From CAVOGJ01 sp963700865 (GTDB taxonomy: Bacteria > Planctomycetota > Planctomycetia > Pirellulales > Pirellulaceae), in NCBI GenBank assembly GCA_963700865.1, contig CAVOZC010000022.1:1-64000 (forward strand): 64,000 nucleotides of DNA, written 5' to 3'. The translations under genes and the position numbers were made by a program. The notes under the pieces were generated by a model. It was not told the origin of the DNA and did not search any database. It was given only the letters and a program-made list of their open reading frames with translations. This document shows, piece by piece, positions 45,813 through 56,500 of this stretch. Position 1 is the stretch's first letter; each line of letters begins with the position of its first letter.

Positions 45813-46768
45813 TCAGCGTTTCCCGAGTTGTCGAAGTTCTTTGGGCAACGGAAAATAGACGTCTTCGCTGCGGACCGTACACAACTCGACCTCCGCGGCG
45901 AATTGGTCGCGGAAGTAATCGAGACATTCTTCGATGACTACTTCCGGAGCGCTGGCACCGGCGGTCACCAGGACGGTATCCGTGATTTGAAACCACTCGT
46001 CACGAATTTCCGAGGCGCCGTCGATCAGGTAGGCGGGGATACCGCTCTCGGAAGCGAGTTCGCGAAGTCGCTGGCTGTTCGAGCTGTTCTGACTACCCAA
46101 CACGAGGGCCACGTTGGCATTTTCCGAGAGCTGGCGGACGGCTTCCTGACGATTCTGCGTCGCGTAACAAATGTCTTCCTTGGGAGGACCTTCGATGTGA
46201 GGAAAGCGCTCGCGCAACCGCTGAATAATTCGATTGGCGTCATCAACGGAAAGTGTTGTTTGCGTGAGATAGGCCAGCTTATCGGGGTGAGCCACCTCCA
46301 GCCGGTCGACGTCAGCGCAATCCTCGACCAGCACGATTGCCTCGGGGGCTTCCCCCATCGTTCCCACAACTTCATCGTGTCCTTCATGCCCGATCAGAAC
46401 GATGGTGTAACCTTTTTGAGCGAACCGCAGCGCCTCAAGGTGGACTTTGGTGACCAACGGGCAGGTGGCATCGATAGCGGTCAATTGGCGATCCTTAGCA
46501 ACCTGTCGAATCTGCGGTGAAACACCATGGGCTGAGAACAGCAAATAGCGCCCGGCGGAACTTCATCGAGGTCCTCGACAAAGACCACGCCCTTGGCCTG
46601 AAACGTCTCGACCACGTATTTGTTGTGAACAATTTCGTGGTACACGTAGATCGGTGTGCCAAATTCCTGGATCGCCAGTTCCAGGCTTTCAATGGCCATA
46701 TTGACACCCGCACAAAAACCGCGCGGATTGGCAAGCAGAACCTTCAAAATTGCCGTCCTCTCTTTCAT
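45813..46768 (-). CDS. ispH: 4-hydroxy-3-methylbut-2-enyl diphosphate reductase IspH (frameshifted)
   Basis: The start is ATG 46,768 (MKERTAILKVLLANPRGFCAGV). The three [4Fe-4S] cysteines lie in RGFCAGV, AIDATCPLVTKVH and EDICYATQNRQ. The HEIVHNKYVVETF segment and LVLGSQNSSNS motif are also present. One base is missing near 46,540, between PPGAI and LFSAHGVSP. IspH performs the last step of the MEP isoprenoid pathway, giving IPP and DMAPP. It lies on the same strand as, and just downstream of, the cyclase-like gene, which may use isoprenoid products. Confidence 0.93.
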
Positions 46769-46904
46769 TCGTGAAGCTGGCTTCGACCCATGGCTCAATA
46801 AGCAAAAACCGCGATTCCGAACAGTCGTTCACGCTCCCGACCGTGGGTCAGGCCTCAGCCGGGCGGCATTCGCCCTTCATCACCCGTCCTCTCCTCCCGC
46901 CGCC

Positions 46905-48861
46905 TCATTCGTCCGGGATCTGGCTGGCTTGGGAGAGAGCCTGCCAGCCGTACGCCAGGACGGCGACCGGCGTTCGATGGCAAGCCAGCGGGTTCAGCCA
47001 GGCAGGCGCGTATTCGACCCAAGCGGCCTCCGATGGAAAGCGGGCCAGCGCGGATTCGAGGAAGTGCCGCGCCCGCTCGAAATCGATCCGTGGTCGCTTG
47101 CCCGCGGCGGCGAGCGTCAGGATCGCCCAGGAGGTTTCCAGGGGATGCGATGGAGCGGTCTCGCCCTGACTGGCGATGCCGCTCCAGCCTCCGTCGGCCT
47201 GCTGTCGAGACAACAACCAATCCGCGGCCCGCACGACGCACGCATCGCGCTTGGGTACGCCGACACTTCGCAGTCCACAGATAGCGGACCAGGTCGCCTC
47301 GATACGCCCCGCGTTATGGCGATCGGGCCAGCCGCCTTCGGGGGTCTGCGTCGCACGCAGATAAGATACCGCTTGATCGATACTGGCTTGACCGCATCCC
47401 ATATCCCAGGCGCCGAGTGCCATCAGGACTCGGCCCGTGGTGGCCGGCGTACTGACATCGAAGACCGGCATGCTGGCCTCGAGCAACGGCCGGCCGACCG
47501 GAAGATGATTCAACTTTTTGGCATGCCCCCAACCGCCGTCGGGATTTTGCAGCGTCTGCAGCCACAAGCGGGCCCGACGGCTGGCGGCTGCCACGCGATC
47601 CAGCAGCGCGACTTGCTGGTGCGCCACATTACGGCTGTTGGCGCGGACGATCGCGACCATCGAATCCTCGGTGATCAGGGAAGAAGAGGGTCTTTCGGCA
47701 AACTGCTCGCGTAGTGCCAGCAGCGCTGCCGACGTAGCTAATACGTCCCCCTTCGGCAGGCCCACGTCACGCGCCCAACCCCCGCTGGTTTCGGGCCGAT
47801 CACGACCGTCGCGAGGAGTCAATTCCTGCTGCAACAGCCATTCGACGGAGCGGCGCGTAAAGGCCGCCCCGGTCTCCGCGATTCTTGGTCGTTTGAGCCG
47901 CGACCGCGGCGTCCAGAACTCGACTGGTCGCGGAAGGAGTCAATCCGGTCGGACCGGCCGAGGACGCGGTCGGCGCCGCGGACCGCTCCAAGTAGGCCAG
48001 ACCCGCGCGCATGCCCGGGCTGTAGCGAGGGTTGCCCTGGCTGGAGAGGGCCAACAGGGCGTAGACCGTCGCGTCGATCGAACCGCACAGTCCCGACGCG
48101 TCGCTTAACCGCTCCTGAATCCATCGTTCCGCCGCCACGAGCGCCTGGCCTCGCAGGGGCGCAACCCCAACCGGTCCAGCAAGGAGACGCAGCGCCTCCA
48201 ACAGCGAATGTCGATCGGCCACCCGCGCGGCCAGCGTATCCAATTCGGAAATTTGCTCGTCCACGGTGGTAATCTTCCGCGGCCGGTTCGCACGGAGGAT
48301 CGACAGCGGCACCGTATGTGCCTGGGCCCATACGCTTTGCCGCTCCAGACTGCCGGGGCACCAGCCTGGCAAAAACAACTGCTCTGGCATCCAAACGCGA
48401 GCACTGGCGTGCTCGCACGCGCCGAATAGGGCGAGGAGCAGCCTGGCCGGCCCGCGACAAGCGCCGCTGCCGCCATGCTGACGCAGGACGGCGCTCAGCT
48501 GGACCATGGCCGCGGGCCGTGGCCGCCTCGGACCGACCTTCGCCGCAAGGTAGGCCAGGACCGCCGACTCGTGATCCGCCCCCGTCTGCCACGTCCCTTC
48601 GTCGCCCACCCGGTCGATCCACTGGCACAGCCGCTGGGCGATCCGCGCCGCGGGTTCGGTGTCCGTCATGTCAAGCCAGCGATAGAGCAGCCCCAGTCGG
48701 GCGGTGGTGCCGAGCGAACCGCCGTTGGAACTGGACCAGGAATCGCTCGCCACGTCCTGCATTCGCGCCAGCAGGGCCTCGGCCGACCGCACGGAGGCGA
48801 GGGGGTTCGATCCGGCGGTCTCCGCCGTATTCAGGGTCCCCTTAGGGGCTGGTCCATCCAT
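46905..48861 (-). CDS. Squalene-hopene-cyclase-like repeat protein lacking DxDD (frameshifted)
   Basis: The protein is about 651 residues, the usual cyclase length, from ATG 48,861. Cyclase landmarks are WMPEQLFLPGWCPGSLERQS with VPLSILRANRPRK (domain 2), QW-like repeats LQNPDGGWGHAKK, TQTPEGGWPDRHN and RQQADGGWSGIA, and IEATWSAICGLRSVG near the C-terminus. At the position of the catalytic DxDD (about residue 370) the sequence reads LPKGDVLATSAALLAL, so protonation by the normal Asp is impossible. One break lies near 47,860. It may be a degenerate class II cyclase, a prenyltransferase-like binding protein, or an enzyme with altered chemistry. Confidence 0.75.
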
Positions 48862-48980
48862 CCGTCATATTCCGAAGTTCGGCTCCCAAACCGCTCAAAG
48901 TACGAGACTCGGGCCTTTTCCACAAGAACCACCCCGACGTAGGACCTCATAAAAGCTCACCAAAAGCGCCCATTTATTGC

Positions 48981-49009
48981 TTGCCGTCCCCGTGGGTTGT
49001 GAATATAAC
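48981..49009 (+). promoter_or_regulatory. Predicted promoter, copy A of duplicated unit
   Basis: TTGCCG, 17 bases, TATAAC. The same hexamers and spacing recur in copy B (51,083-51,111). Confidence 0.6.
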
Positions 49010-49047
49010 GGAATTCACGGGCTATCCGAACTGAGGAGTTGCTAGTG

Positions 49048-49392
49048 ATGCGAGCCAAGATTGACTTTCTCTTGCTGCGATTGCGGCAATGTCTGGCTCC
49101 CCGGTCCGGTGAGTCCACCGACGCCTTTCTCACGTGGGAAAGCCGTCTCTTCCGCTCCCTCCCGTGGCCGAATTCACGGCCGTCGGTAGGCTGGAGCGAT
49201 TCCTTACTGATCCCTGTCTGGTCAACGAACGGCCCTCCACGTCCGAGGATTCGGAATGGGCTCGCACCCATTTCGCCAACCGATCAATTGACAACGTCTT
49301 TTTCGAAGCGAGGTATGCGTGGGGAAGCAACGTGCTGGCAATCGGCTGCCAACACGTTCGTGCTGGGGCGTTTGTTCCGTTGGTACCTGTAA
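49048..49392 (+). CDS. Leader small ORF, copy A
   Basis: GAGGAG lies before GTG-ATG (start 49,048), and the frame encodes 114 residues beginning MRAKIDFLLLRLRQ. Copy B at 51,149 has the same SD and start context and begins (M)MWVKINLLSLPRWQ, but diverges afterwards. It has no recognised domain; it may be a real small protein or a structured untranslated leader of the PEP-CTERM gene. A strong hairpin AACGTGCTGGCA...TGCCAACACGTT lies at 49,330-49,359. Confidence 0.35.
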   Translation: MRAKIDFLLLRLRQCLAPRSGESTDAFLTWESRLFRSLPWPNSRPSVGWSDSLLIPVWSTNGPPRPRIRNGLAPISPTDQLTTSFSKRGMRGEATCWQSAANTFVLGRLFRWYL

Positions 49393-49453
49393 CGCCAACG
49401 GCGCCCGATCGTCCGTGAAATCTTGATGTTTACTGAAAATTGGAGATGAGCTA

Positions 49454-50260
49454 ATGATTCAAAAGGTACATGTTCGCTGTAGTGCCTTGTTTGCAGCCTT
49501 GTGTTTGCTGACTCTGCCTTGTGCTGCGGTTGAGGTCGAAGGAATCCAAGCGTTGCTGTTGGGAACTGCTCAGATTGGTGAGCCGTTGGTTGTCAACGGA
49601 ACCACACTCGAATCTGCGCCGGTCTACGACAACACGACGGCTGACGACCTAGCTGGCGTTTATTTTAATGGTGGCGCCGCGGGAGGCATCACCCGCATGG
49701 TGGCCGACGACACCACGCCTAGCATGGGCGGAATTCTCGACGAGTTTACTTTTTCCGTGGTCAACAACAACGACGTTCCGGTCAGCGCACGTCCTCGGAT
49801 TCGCTTTTGGGCGGCGGATGGCGCAGGCGGTGGACCGGGAACGCTGATTTCCGGCTTTACCTTCCAGCCGATCCAGTTTCCCGCCGAGTCATTGAATGCG
49901 TTTACCACGGGCCTCGGTTTGTCCGCGAACAACATTGTTTTGCCAAATGCCACGATGTGGTGGGGCATGACCTTTGATAACAACCCCGGCATCGATCCGA
50001 CCGGTATCTCAACTGCCCAGTTGAATAACCTGGGACAAATTCTGATCGACCCCCCCAGCGTCGGGTCATCGAATGACCAGCTCTACTGGCAGTCCACGGC
50101 TGCGGGTAGCTTCTTCGTGAGTAATCCCGTGGGAGCGACGGCAACCCTTGTGGACGCGCCGTCTAACTTCTACTGGGAATACCAGGTCGTGCCGGAACCG
50201 GCTGCCATGTTGTCGTTGCTGATCGGCGTCGTGGGTCTTGGCCTCCGCCGCAGAGCCTAA
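49454..50260 (+). CDS. PEP-CTERM surface protein (copy A)
   Basis: The 268-residue protein has a signal peptide (CSALFAALCLLTLPCAA), a beta-rich mature domain with MVADDTTPSMGGILDEFTFS, RPRIRFWAADGAGGGPGTLI and a SNFYWEYQVVPEPAAMLSLL ending, and a C-terminal GVVGLGLRRRA after the PEP motif. This is a complete exosortase sorting signal. The mature fold resembles the carbohydrate-binding beta-sandwiches of other PEP-CTERM proteins, with no named family. A strong terminator follows at 50,279. Confidence 0.82.
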   Translation: MIQKVHVRCSALFAALCLLTLPCAAVEVEGIQALLLGTAQIGEPLVVNGTTLESAPVYDNTTADDLAGVYFNGGAAGGITRMVADDTTPSMGGILDEFTFSVVNNNDVPVSARPRIRFWAADGAGGGPGTLISGFTFQPIQFPAESLNAFTTGLGLSANNIVLPNATMWWGMTFDNNPGIDPTGISTAQLNNLGQILIDPPSVGSSNDQLYWQSTAAGSFFVSNPVGATATLVDAPSNFYWEYQVVPEPAAMLSLLIGVVGLGLRRRA

Positions 50261-50278
50261 TTTCCCGAATCATCCACA

Positions 50279-50311
50279 GCCTAGACGTCGAAAGACGTCT
50301 AGGCTTTTTTT
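50279..50311 (+). terminator. Terminator of PEP-CTERM gene A
   Basis: GCCTAGACGTC-GAAA-GACGTCTAGGC is a perfect 11-bp stem followed by seven T residues. Confidence 0.95.
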
Positions 50312-50413
50312 GTGCAATCAGGGCGGTCCCGTCGTAACGATCGAAAGGATGATGGGTGAGATTTGTCCCGCTCATGAGAACACGTGGCACCGGGCTGACT
50401 GATGCCGTCCCCG

Positions 50414-50935
50414 TATTCGCTACGATACGGCCTGAGCACCCGGCCGCGGAAGGGTCACACACCCGACCGGTCCAGGACGGAGAATCATCACTCCAGCCGC
50501 GAATGCCGATCGGCCATGTGCGCCGCCGACGCGTGCAATTCGGAAATCTGCTCGTCCACGGCGGTGATCCTTCGCGGTCGGTTCGCGCGGAGCATCGACA
50601 GCGGCACTGTGTGGGGCTGGGCCCACACGTTTTGCCGCTCGAGACTACCGGGGCACCAACCGGGAAAAAAAAGTTGTTCTGGCATCCAGACGCGAGCGCT
50701 GGCATGCTCGCATGTCGCCAAACAGGGCGAGGCGCACCCTTGCGGGGCATCGGCAAGCTGCGCTGCCCCCTTGCTGACGCAGGAACGCCAACATCTGGGC
50801 CATGGCCGCCGGTCTGGGTCGCCTGGGACCTACCTTGGCCGCGAGGTGGGCCAGTACCGCTGCCTCGTGATCCACCCCCGTTTCCCAAATTCCCGCATCG
50901 CCCACCCGGTCGATCCGGCAGTCTCCGCCGTATTC
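50414..50935 (-). pseudogene. Decayed partial copy of the cyclase-like gene
   Basis: Fragments in different frames match the 46,905-48,861 gene closely: GDAGIWETGVDHEAAVLAHL against GDEGTWQTGADHESAVLAYL, PEQLFFPGWCPGSLERQNVW against PEQLFLPGWCPGSLERQSVW, and VDEQISELHASAAHMADRHS against VDEQISELDTLAARVADRHS. The copy keeps the first codons, lacks about 65 internal ones, has frame breaks and ends after the LLAGPVG-equivalent region. It is not functional. Together with the conserved promoter and leader that follow, it shows a tandem duplication. Confidence 0.88.
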
Positions 50936-51082
50936 AGCGTCCCCTTAAGGGCTGATCCATCCATCCGTCATATTCCGAAGTTTGGCTCCCAAACCGCTTG
51001 AAGCACGAGATTTTGGCCTTTTCCACAAGAGCCACCCCGACACCCAGCGCGAGGAAAGACCTCAAAATCTCGAAATTATTGC

Positions 51083-51111
51083 TTGCCGCTATCCTGAATC
51101 GAGAATAGAAG
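51083..51111 (+). promoter_or_regulatory. Predicted promoter, copy B of duplicated unit
   Basis: TTGCCG, 17 bases, TAGAAG, at the same offset (about 2,102 bases) from copy A as the flanking duplicated sequence. Confidence 0.55.
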
Positions 51112-51148
51112 GGAGGTCAAGGGACAATGAGTCCGAGAGGAGTCGCTC

Positions 51149-51373
51149 GTGATGTGGGTCAAGATTAACCTCCTTTCGCTGCCGCGATGGCAGTCTCTCG
51201 CTGCGTGGACCAATGCGTCCACGCTGGGCTTTCCCATCCGGAAGAGCCGTCTCGCGCCCCCAAAGTTTCAGCCTTTGCTCAGGCTTTTCCAGGCTTGGCA
51301 TGCGTTGCCGCAACCGGTTCCCGTGGCCAAGGCCACGATCGTTCCGCTGCCAGCGCCTCCGGCTCGGCGTTAA
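51149..51373 (+). CDS. Leader small ORF, copy B
   Basis: GAGGAG precedes GTG-ATG. The frame has 74 residues, MMWVKINLLSLPRWQSLAAW at the start and a Pro/Ala-rich end. Similarity to copy A is limited to the first few codons and short DNA blocks. A hairpin GCGTGGAC-CAATGC-GTCCACGC lies at 51,202-51,223 inside it. It may be untranslated leader. Confidence 0.3.
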   Translation: MMWVKINLLSLPRWQSLAAWTNASTLGFPIRKSRLAPPKFQPLLRLFQAWHALPQPVPVAKATIVPLPAPPARR

Positions 51374-51424
51374 TGGTGTTTTCCAGAACCACTTTTCCTT
51401 CCAGTTTTAGACGAGGTAGATGTA

Positions 51425-52132
51425 ATGAAAAAGATGACGTTGGCACTCGGTTGCTTGTTGCTAATCGCGAACGTTGCGTTCGGCCAGGTACGCTTTGAGG
51501 GCGATTTGACCGAGCGAAACATTATGGTATTCGACGACTTTTCGACCGTCGATTTCACGCCCGACCCAGCGGAATTGGATGGGACATGGTATTCAAACAT
51601 GGCTCCGGGACCCAATGGTTTCTCAGCGTTTGCGGCTGCGGGCGGCGTCGTTGCGACGGATGATTACCAGGCCGCCGTGCCCGCTGGTGATGAGGTCATC
51701 CAGCTTTCCGAATTTAAATTTGTTGGTGGCGTCGACACCGTCGGCGGCGTTGCGTTCTTTGATTTCTTTGATGCTGACGAAGCGTTTGTCGACGGCTTTG
51801 GCGTCGCTTTGCCTCAGGCGGGCGATTTCATCTGGACCATTACCATCGGTTCTGACGTCCAGGTGCCCGCGGACGGCTTCGTGCAAATGGTGGTTGACGA
51901 TACGGGCATGTTCGGTCCCCCCACGCTCGGCAGAATGTTCTTAGGCGATGCCGGCCCGACGATCGGTACGACCGCCAATGATCCGCCGGGTGTGCCCGTT
52001 GTCGGAGAACCTGGCCAATTCTTCAATCATAATTTTGAGATCACGGGCAACTCGTTGGTTCCCGAACCGGGATCGCTGGCCCTGTTCGCCATGGGTGGGC
52101 TCTTGCTGGGCCTCAGCCGACGTCGTGGCTAA
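51425..52132 (+). CDS. PEP-CTERM surface protein (copy B position)
   Basis: The 235-residue protein has a signal peptide (KKMTLALGCLLLIANVAFG), a mature beta-rich domain (FEGDLTERNIMVFDDFSTVD, then VGGVAFFDFFDADEAFVDGFG) and a C-terminus SLVPEPGSLALFAMGGLLLG with SRRRG. It occupies the same place after promoter and leader as the 49,454 gene, but the mature sequences are only distantly alike, so either it diverged fast or a different cargo gene lies in the duplicated slot. SD GAGGTAG precedes the ATG. A terminator follows at 52,176. Confidence 0.82.
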   Translation: MKKMTLALGCLLLIANVAFGQVRFEGDLTERNIMVFDDFSTVDFTPDPAELDGTWYSNMAPGPNGFSAFAAAGGVVATDDYQAAVPAGDEVIQLSEFKFVGGVDTVGGVAFFDFFDADEAFVDGFGVALPQAGDFIWTITIGSDVQVPADGFVQMVVDDTGMFGPPTLGRMFLGDAGPTIGTTANDPPGVPVVGEPGQFFNHNFEITGNSLVPEPGSLALFAMGGLLLGLSRRRG

Positions 52133-52175
52133 CACCGACAGCGGCGAGCTGAATAGAATCGCATCGTAAACAGCC

Positions 52176-52212
52176 AACAGGCGGCGCACCTTCAGGTGTG
52201 CCGCCTGTTTTG
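52176..52212 (+). terminator. Terminator of PEP-CTERM gene B
   Basis: AACAGGCGGCGCACC-TTCA-GGTGTGCCGCCTGTT is a nearly perfect 15-bp stem, then TT. Confidence 0.85.
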
Positions 52213-52560
52213 ACGTAACCGGTTGGTCGAACGCCGCGCGGATTGTTTCGCGAAGGCGCCGCCCATCGCGACACCGATTATTGTGGCCACGTGACAGAGC
52301 CGCCCCAGCTGGCACCACCAGCACTCGTACGGCCGGCGCATCTCCTACGATTCCGACTGGAATAGCTCGATTGGCCCCGCGGGGGCACAACCGTCGATGC
52401 CACGTGTTGGGACAATGACCTGGAGCGCACCACTCCCGCGCCGATTTGCCGGCCGGCAGAAGGGCCTCCCCAATTTTCGAGGGTACGACCTTGGAGCGGG
52501 TCGAACGATCCAGCCAGACGTGATACCACAGCTCCCAAGCTCGCCAAAGACATCCCCCGC
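52213..52560. other. Intergenic region upstream of hydrolase
   Basis: Nothing recognisable: 348 bases without conserved frame or clear promoter. Confidence 0.4.
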
Positions 52561-53526
52561 ATGACAATCCAAGTTGCCCAGGTCACACGACGGCAGGTAT
52601 TGGCCGCAGCCGCCCTGTCCGTGACCACCACCGCACCCGTTTGGGCCGATGACGGCGCCCACGAGGCGACTGTGCTGAGACTCGCGGATGGACGAAAACT
52701 GGGATATGCGCGTTATGGAAGTCCGGGTGGCATTCCTGTCTTCTACTTTCACGGCCTGCCGGGCTGCCGCCGCGAAGCGGAGCTGATCGCGCCGGACGCC
52801 GCCCAGTTGGGCGTGGAGCTGATTGCCATCGATCGCCCGGGAATCGGTCGGTCATCCTACCAATGTGGTCGCGCCATCAACGACTGGCCCCAGGAGGTGC
52901 TGACGGTCGCCGACCACCTGGGCATGCAGGAACATCTGCTGGGCGTGATCGGCATGTCGGGTGGGGCCCCGTACGCCGCGGCCTGCGCACGCTGGATTCC
53001 CGAACGTTTAAGCCACGTAGCGATCGTCTCGGGGCATGCCCCCATGGCGGGCGTGCACCTTTGCCCTCCCGGCAATCGGGACCGAGCCATTCTGGCGGCC
53101 GCACGACACCCCCAGCTGGGTCGCATGGCCTTTCAAATGGTGCGCCGGCGACTGATGCGGTCCCCCGAAAGGACGACCCGCCAACTGACCCAAAGCTGGA
53201 CCGACGCCGATCGGCAACTGGTGTTTTGCGATCCCCGCTGGAAACGGCTGATGATCGAAGAGATTTGCGAGTCAATCCGCTGCGGCACGGAAGGAGTCTA
53301 TACCGAAGTCCAGTTGCTCTCGCGTTGTTGGGGGTTTCGCCTCTGCGATATCACGAACGTTCCCGTTTCGATCTGGCAAGGCGGATGCGACGGTCTCACC
53401 CCGGCATCGATGGGACGCTATTTTCACCACTGCATCCCCGGGAGCCAATTATTCCTCGACCCTCCAGCGGGTCACATCACCAACTTGAAGGGGAATATCG
53501 GGGCGATCCTGTCGCAATTCGCCTAG
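52561..53526 (+). CDS. Alpha/beta hydrolase with Tat-like signal
   Basis: The 321-residue protein starts TRRQVLAAAALSVTTTAPVWA, a twin-Arg-type leader with a weak consensus. The hydrolase domain has the oxyanion HG in FYFHGLPGCR (64-65), the nucleophile elbow GMSGG (Ser133), an Asp in GGCDGLTP and His in PAGHIT, a complete catalytic triad. The DRPGIGRSS segment is typical of the epoxide hydrolase/haloperoxidase-like branch. Substrate unknown. It is convergent with the ResB-CcsA gene, 6 bases apart. Confidence 0.85.
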   Translation: MTIQVAQVTRRQVLAAAALSVTTTAPVWADDGAHEATVLRLADGRKLGYARYGSPGGIPVFYFHGLPGCRREAELIAPDAAQLGVELIAIDRPGIGRSSYQCGRAINDWPQEVLTVADHLGMQEHLLGVIGMSGGAPYAAACARWIPERLSHVAIVSGHAPMAGVHLCPPGNRDRAILAAARHPQLGRMAFQMVRRRLMRSPERTTRQLTQSWTDADRQLVFCDPRWKRLMIEEICESIRCGTEGVYTEVQLLSRCWGFRLCDITNVPVSIWQGGCDGLTPASMGRYFHHCIPGSQLFLDPPAGHITNLKGNIGAILSQFA

Positions 53527-53532
53527 CGTGCA

Positions 53533-56500
53533 CTACGCCGCCCGGGCCGCGCGAAAGCTCAACCACCATCGCAGCGGCAGGCAACCCGCGATCACAATGA
53601 CCAGTTGGATGGCCCAGAAAATCGCCAGATTCTGCAAGACTCCCTTGGTAAAGCCGTACGAGTGGAGTCCCACGCCCAGCTCGTTCACGCCAAACCAGGA
53701 CCAGGCCGTCACCATATTGCCAACCACGGCCAACACGCACAGGCCACGGTCCTTGACCAGGCCGCCCCAGCGGGCGTGCAGCATCAGCGCATTCCAGAGC
53801 ACGATCATCAGGGCGCCGTTTTCCTTCGGATCCCAGCCCCAGAAGCGGCCCCAGGAATCATCGGCCCACAAACCACCGAGTACCGTGCCGACGAAGCTGA
53901 AGAAAATAGCGAAACAGATCGTGCCATAGACGATCCGCGCCATCGATTTCCCAGTCTCTCCCGCCATCGAGCGCAGTCGTCAAACCGGCCAGGATATAGA
54001 CAATCCCGGCCGCCCCCGCCACGAAGGTCGTCAAGTAACCGAATGTGACGCAGACCACGTGCGTGGCGAGCCAGAATTGCGTGTCGAGAACCGCCTGCAG
54101 CACCGTAAACGTATCTCCACCATAGGCCAGGTTGTGGGCGATGATCAACGTGGCAAAACCGATCACCGAGCTCAACACGTTGCCGACACCCATCCGGTAG
54201 AGCAACTCGATGCCCATCCCAAACAAGGCGGCTCCCCAACCGACAAAAACAGCTGACGAGTAAAGATTCGTGATCGGCGGTCGTCCAGAGATGTAGATAC
54301 GGGCCATGAGTGCCAGCGTGTGAATCACAAAGGCCAACAGCACCAATCCGAAGGCGGACCGGCGCAGTGGTTCGAAGCACCCGATCCAACTGAACGCAGT
54401 CAGCACGAAGGCGGCCAGATACAGCACCATGGCCAGCGAAAAGGGCTGAACTTCGTTAAAAAACTCCTCGAATTCCACCTTGGCCGCCGAGTATTCGGCC
54501 GGCGGGTCGGACAACAAGTCCTGCTTGTACGCCGTCAAGGCTCGATTGAAGTTCGTGGCGTCTTTTCGCGCATAGGCGTCAATCATCTCCGACCAGCGGA
54601 CCAAACGCTCATCGGGACGCTCACCGGCCAGGATTTGTTGCGTAAAGGCCTGATTGGCGGCAGCCGCGAAGGGGAGCCACGACTTATCTCCTTCCGTACC
54701 GGGAACGACCAGCGGCGGTTGCATCGCCATCAGTGATGCGTTCAGGCGGGGCGTGGCGGCGGCCAGCCGCGCGATCTCTTGTCGCGTTTTGTCGACCAAC
54801 GTCGGATCGGACTCCATCTCCTCGCGCGTGGGTATGGCGGGAAAGGGAATCGGCATAAACGCGGACTGCAAATGCGTAAAGGCCCGCAAGCGCCGATCCG
54901 TTTCCAGGAGCTTCTTCTGATAAAAATTTAACTGTGCAGGGTCCGCATCGGCGAGCCGCCGGGCTTCGCTGGCCTGACGGTCAAATTCATCCATGTTCTT
55001 ACTCACCTCCTCGACCGAGTACAGGAATCCTTTCCGACGTTCGAGGCCCAACGTGGCCAGCACGTCGAGATTGGGAATGCGAAACACGCGATCCGTCCTG
55101 GACGATTCGTTTTGCGTGATCACGTCCAGCAACCAGCGAATCGCCGGTTCCCGCCTCATCTTCGCATCGTCGCCGTCGTCGCCCCTGGGGACCGACAACG
55201 TCTGCTTGTCGGACACGGTGCGGAGAGAATTACGGGCCAGCGTGTCGAGCGGTTTTACACGACCGCCGTACACGACCGGCAATTTGCCAAATTCGCCCAG
55301 TCGCATGCCCTGGTATTCGTAATCCGCGGGATCGCGCGGGTCGAGACGTAAACTCCAAATACGCCAACCACCGCCAAGGGAAGCACCCAATTCAGCCAGG
55401 GAGGTGGATCGGCCGCGTGTGACACCGCGTCAACCGGGCTGGCCGTTTGCACAGATCGCCGGCCCGGCAGCGACTGCCCCTCCTTCCCATCCAACGCACG
55501 GTTGAGAAATCGCAGTAGCGTTTGCGAGAAGTGAAACAGCATCCCAATCGCCACGAACATGCAGGCGATATAAGGCACCATCCAGCCCGTATTGGTCACG
55601 ATCTGCAGGGTCGAGACTTCCTGGCCATCCGGCAGGGCGGCATAGCCACTCTGATAGAACGTCTCCCCCGCGTAGCGGAGTGGATTGTTCATCCAGATGC
55701 GTATGCGATCGCGCTCGAAATTGCGTGACGGATCGCGGAGAGCCACCCACGACGAATAGTCCCGGGGCGTATTCGTGCCCAGATAGTCGTCCTTGCGAAT
55801 GTCATTCAGCGTAAGCGAGTAAGGTTTGCGGTCCTGCTTGTACCGCAGCAACACCTCGTAGGTCGCCGCGCCCACCGCCACCCGTTCGGGTCGAGCCGGA
55901 GCGCCCGCCATCAGAACTTCCGCATCGCCAAAATGTTGAGCCAGTAAGTGCGTCTCGGCCGGACTGGATTTGTCCTTGGGCACAAAACGCACGTACGCGG
56001 ACGCCAGGTCGACGGCCTGCGACGCCTCGGCACCACCCGCCGAACGAATCGGCTCGGCGATCCACTCGTTGCCGACGCCGGTCGTGGCGAGATTCACGTC
56101 CCCGCCTGCCACCTTGCGGAGGTTGGAATTTTTCATGAACTCGACGACCTCGATATCAAACGGCAGTCGCTCGTCGGAAATCTTACGGCCCTCGACCAGT
56201 CGCGATCCAGGCACGACGATCACGCGGTCAAAATCGATCGGCGAACGGTCGATGACGGCGAGTTCGACCGAACGGATATCGCGGGCGATCGACGTGGTTT
56301 GTCCTTCCACGAGCGTCATCCGCTCCTCGACCGCCGTTAAACCGACGAGCAACTCGTTGAACATGACCAGTGCGACGCCGGCGTGAATCACCACGATGCC
56401 GGCTCGCTTCTTGAAGACCATGACACAGCCGGCGAGCACGACCAGGGCGGCCAGGCCCCCTTGTATCAATTGCCACAGGATACGCAGGGAGGAATCGCCC

